Positions 6,126 through 6,983 of a stretch of DNA of 6,983 nt are shown here, piece by piece. Source of the DNA: Acidobacteriota bacterium (GTDB lineage Bacteria > Acidobacteriota > Terriglobia > Terriglobales > Acidobacteriaceae). The notes beneath the pieces are model-generated. The model was given only the letters and a program-made list of their open reading frames with translations, made no database searches and was not told where the DNA came from. The stretch spans positions 1 through 6,983 of the forward strand of contig JAJXUS010000106.1 in assembly GCA_021782675.1 (NCBI GenBank), written 5' to 3'. Every line of letters starts with the position of its first letter. Within the stretch, counting starts at the first letter, position 1. Made by a program: the position numbers and the translations under genes.

Positions 6126-6173
6126 CGCCCGGTCGAGTGCCGGGCGCGCATAAACAGACTGCGCTACCCGGTC
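6126..6173 (-). promoter_or_regulatory. Mutually exclusive hairpins in the decarboxylase-amidase spacer
   Basis: In the minus-strand transcript the 7-nt word GACCGGG occurs twice (6173-6167 and, within the second arm, 6134-6128), with a single complementary CCCGG between them (6144-6140). Fold A pairs CCGGG (6171-6167) with CCCGG, plus GCGC (6164-6161) with GCGC (6149-6146), around an 11-nt loop. Fold B pairs CGCCCGG (6146-6140) with CCGGGCG (6132-6126) around a 7-nt loop. Both use the same CCCGG, so only one can form. No U-tract follows, so an intrinsic terminator is not indicated. The rest of the spacer 6057-6214 shows no gene. Confidence 0.4.
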
Positions 6174-6214
6174 TCTTGCAACGGCAAATCTTTGGATGCT
6201 CGAACCGTCGGAGC

Positions 6215-6772
6215 TTATTCAAAAATCAGGATGGCGGCGGCGATGGTCGTGGTCCACAGACCGCGCTTGTCGCCGACGGCCGACTGCGTTACGTTCGCCG
6301 TGCGGACGATCTTGTTCGAGATGCGGTAGATCTCTTTCTTCTCGTCCCAGCTCTTGTCCGGATCAAAATCCACGTTCAGCGTGGTCGCAAGCATCTCGGC
6401 CGCGAGCTCTTCTGCATAGTCGCCCGCCTGGTCTTCGGTCTCGCCGAAGCTGTGGTGCTCGCTGAGGTAGCCGTACATGTTTTTGTCGGATGGAATTGCG
6501 ACGCCGATGCTCGATGCGATCAGCCGGTGCGGCTCGCGAGAGGTGTTCTCCGCCACCACCGCGAATACCACCTCGCCGGGGTGCAGGTAGGTCAAGCCTT
6601 CCTTTCGCGGGATCAGCTTGGCCTGCGGGGGGAAGATGGACGAGACGCGAACGAGGTTCTGTGCGGCGATGCCGGCATCGCGCAACGCGAGTTCAAACGA
6701 CGTAAGACGTTCCTTGTGCTTCCCGACGCCTTTCGTGAAAAAGAGCCGCTTCGGGACCATGGACTTGCCCAA
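6215..6772 (-). CDS. pdaD: Pyruvoyl-dependent arginine decarboxylase
   Basis: Decarboxylates arginine to agmatine, the first step of the putrescine pathway completed by the two downstream genes. It is made as a proenzyme that cleaves itself; the site is Ser44-Ser45 in [10 protein letters not shown], where Ser45 becomes the pyruvoyl cofactor, giving a small beta chain and a larger alpha chain. The segment [22 protein letters not shown] follows, with E105 the likely counterpart of the catalytic acid of archaeal enzymes, and the conserved [17 protein letters not shown] lies near the C-terminus. The start chosen is TTG at 6772 (185 residues), because GGAGGA lies 7 nt upstream. An ATG four codons later (6760) would give a normal N-terminus but has no suitably spaced site, and the frame extends to a GTG at 6838 that would swallow the promoter. 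This replaces the PLP-dependent SpeA found in many bacteria. Confidence 0.94.
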   Translation of the reverse strand: MGKSMVPKRLFFTKGVGKHKERLTSFELALRDAGIAAQNLVRVSSIFPPQAKLIPRKEGLTYLHPGEVVFAVVAENTSREPHRLIASSIGVAIPSDKNMYGYLSEHHSFGETEDQAGDYAEELAAEMLATTLNVDFDPDKSWDEKKEIYRISNKIVRTANVTQSAVGDKRGLWTTTIAAAILIFE

Positions 6773-6779
6773 TGTGTGT

Positions 6780-6785
6780 TCCTCC
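6780..6785 (-). promoter_or_regulatory. Strong Shine-Dalgarno selecting a TTG start
   Basis: On the minus strand GGAGGA lies 7 nt before TTG at 6772. It is the best ribosome binding site in the window and decides the decarboxylase start against the GTG at 6838 and the ATG at 6760. Confidence 0.75.
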
Positions 6786-6820
6786 AGTTGTTGGGAGAGC
6801 GCAGTGAACGCCCGCTTAAA

Positions 6821-6829
6821 ATTATCACA
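6821..6829 (-). promoter_or_regulatory. Candidate extended -10 promoter for the putrescine genes
   Basis: Within an AT-rich island in otherwise GC-rich DNA, the minus strand reads TGTGATAAT, that is an extended TGn followed by GATAAT (5 of 6 to the -10 consensus). No good -35 is found at 17 bp, which extended -10 promoters can lack. Transcription from about 6814 would give a leader of about 40 nt before the TTG start. Confidence 0.4.
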
Positions 6830-6876
6830 AAATTTCACCCGTCCTGCCGGTCGAGGGGACGCTTTTCATCGCAGCT

Positions 6877-6983
6877 TTACATGGAAGGCCCTGGCGGGGA
6901 CTCTTCGAGCCGCGGGCTGGGGCCGGGCAGCTCCGGTGTGGCGGCCAGCAGGGCGCGCGTGTAGGCGGATCGGGGTGTTTCGC
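6877..6983 (-). CDS. ABC transporter ATP-binding protein (oligopeptide/dipeptide type), C-terminal end only
   Basis: Reading the minus strand from the window edge, the frame encodes 34 residues beginning ETPRSAYTRALLAATPELPG and ends in TAA (6879-6877). The YTRALLAATP pattern is the signature of the C-terminal extension of Opp/Dpp-type peptide importer ATPases, usually seen as HPYTRALL. The short tail after it is Pro/Ser-rich. The nucleotide-binding domain lies outside the window, so the substrate cannot be told. It is upstream of and codirectional with the decarboxylase, 104 nt away, with a candidate promoter between them, so they are probably separate units. Confidence 0.75.
   Translation of the reverse strand, partial: ETPRSAYTRALLAATPELPGPSPRLEESPPGPSM

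Noticed and set aside
6126..6173. tRNA-like fold: a 4-bp D-arm-like stem followed by a 5-bp anticodon-arm-like stem with a 7-nt loop on the minus strand.
   Set aside because: There is no T-arm, no closing acceptor strand and no T at the position before the anticodon; it is better explained as a pair of alternative hairpins.
6773..6838. GTG at 6838 as the start of the arginine decarboxylase.
   Set aside because: It would include the AT-rich promoter-like segment and add residues not typical of the family; the TTG at 6772 has a much better Shine-Dalgarno.
6840..6861. Possible intrinsic terminator after the transporter gene (CGTCC / GGACG arms).
   Set aside because: Only 5 bp of stem around a 12-nt loop, and the T-rich bases that follow are too far away and part of the candidate promoter.
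6059..6964. 301-codon open frame on the plus strand.
   Set aside because: It runs antisense across the decarboxylase, the spacer and the transporter end; the minus-strand genes have clear motifs and this product has none.

Overview
This is a GC-rich (roughly 60%), gene-dense chromosomal segment with short or overlapping gene boundaries. It has no phage, insertion-sequence or CRISPR signature. The gene content and protein character (a bacterial Ino1, a LexA, a FliA/WhiG-type sigma factor and a pyruvoyl-type arginine decarboxylase feeding agmatine deiminase and N-carbamoylputrescine amidase) suggest a soil Acidobacteriota of the Terriglobia type. That assignment is inference from the look of the proteins, not a search result.

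Left part, plus strand (1-2128): the 3' part of a myo-inositol-1-phosphate synthase gene (N-terminus outside the window), then, 16 nt later, an exported M48-family zinc metalloprotease. The protease gene is closely bracketed by two copies, in inverted orientation, of an 11-bp word that contains its own stop codon and the stop of the gene upstream.

Middle (2132-4009): lexA on the minus strand is divergent from a sigma-28-family sigma factor on the plus strand, across a 273-bp intergenic region that is unusually rich in symmetry. It holds a lexA promoter placed so that the mRNA would be almost leaderless, a large dyad over the -35 element, a 16-bp motif present once facing each gene (15/16 identical), and a long interrupted hairpin ending one base before the Shine-Dalgarno of the sigma gene. 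This is the most information-rich non-coding stretch in the window and suggests linked control of the SOS repressor and the sigma factor.

Right part, minus strand (4006-6838): a complete arginine-to-putrescine pathway in transcription order. Pyruvoyl-dependent arginine decarboxylase (arginine to agmatine, TTG start with a strong Shine-Dalgarno) is followed by N-carbamoylputrescine amidase and agmatine deiminase, the last two joined by an ATGA overlap. The 158-nt spacer after the decarboxylase can form two mutually exclusive hairpins. The agmatine deiminase carries Asn where the family's His-x-Asp motif normally has Asp. At the right edge lie the last 34 codons of an Opp/Dpp-type ABC transporter ATPase, also minus strand.

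No single previously unknown multi-gene system is evident. The points most worth following are the lexA/sigma intergenic architecture, the Asp-to-Asn change in the deiminase, and the attenuator-like spacer in the putrescine operon.
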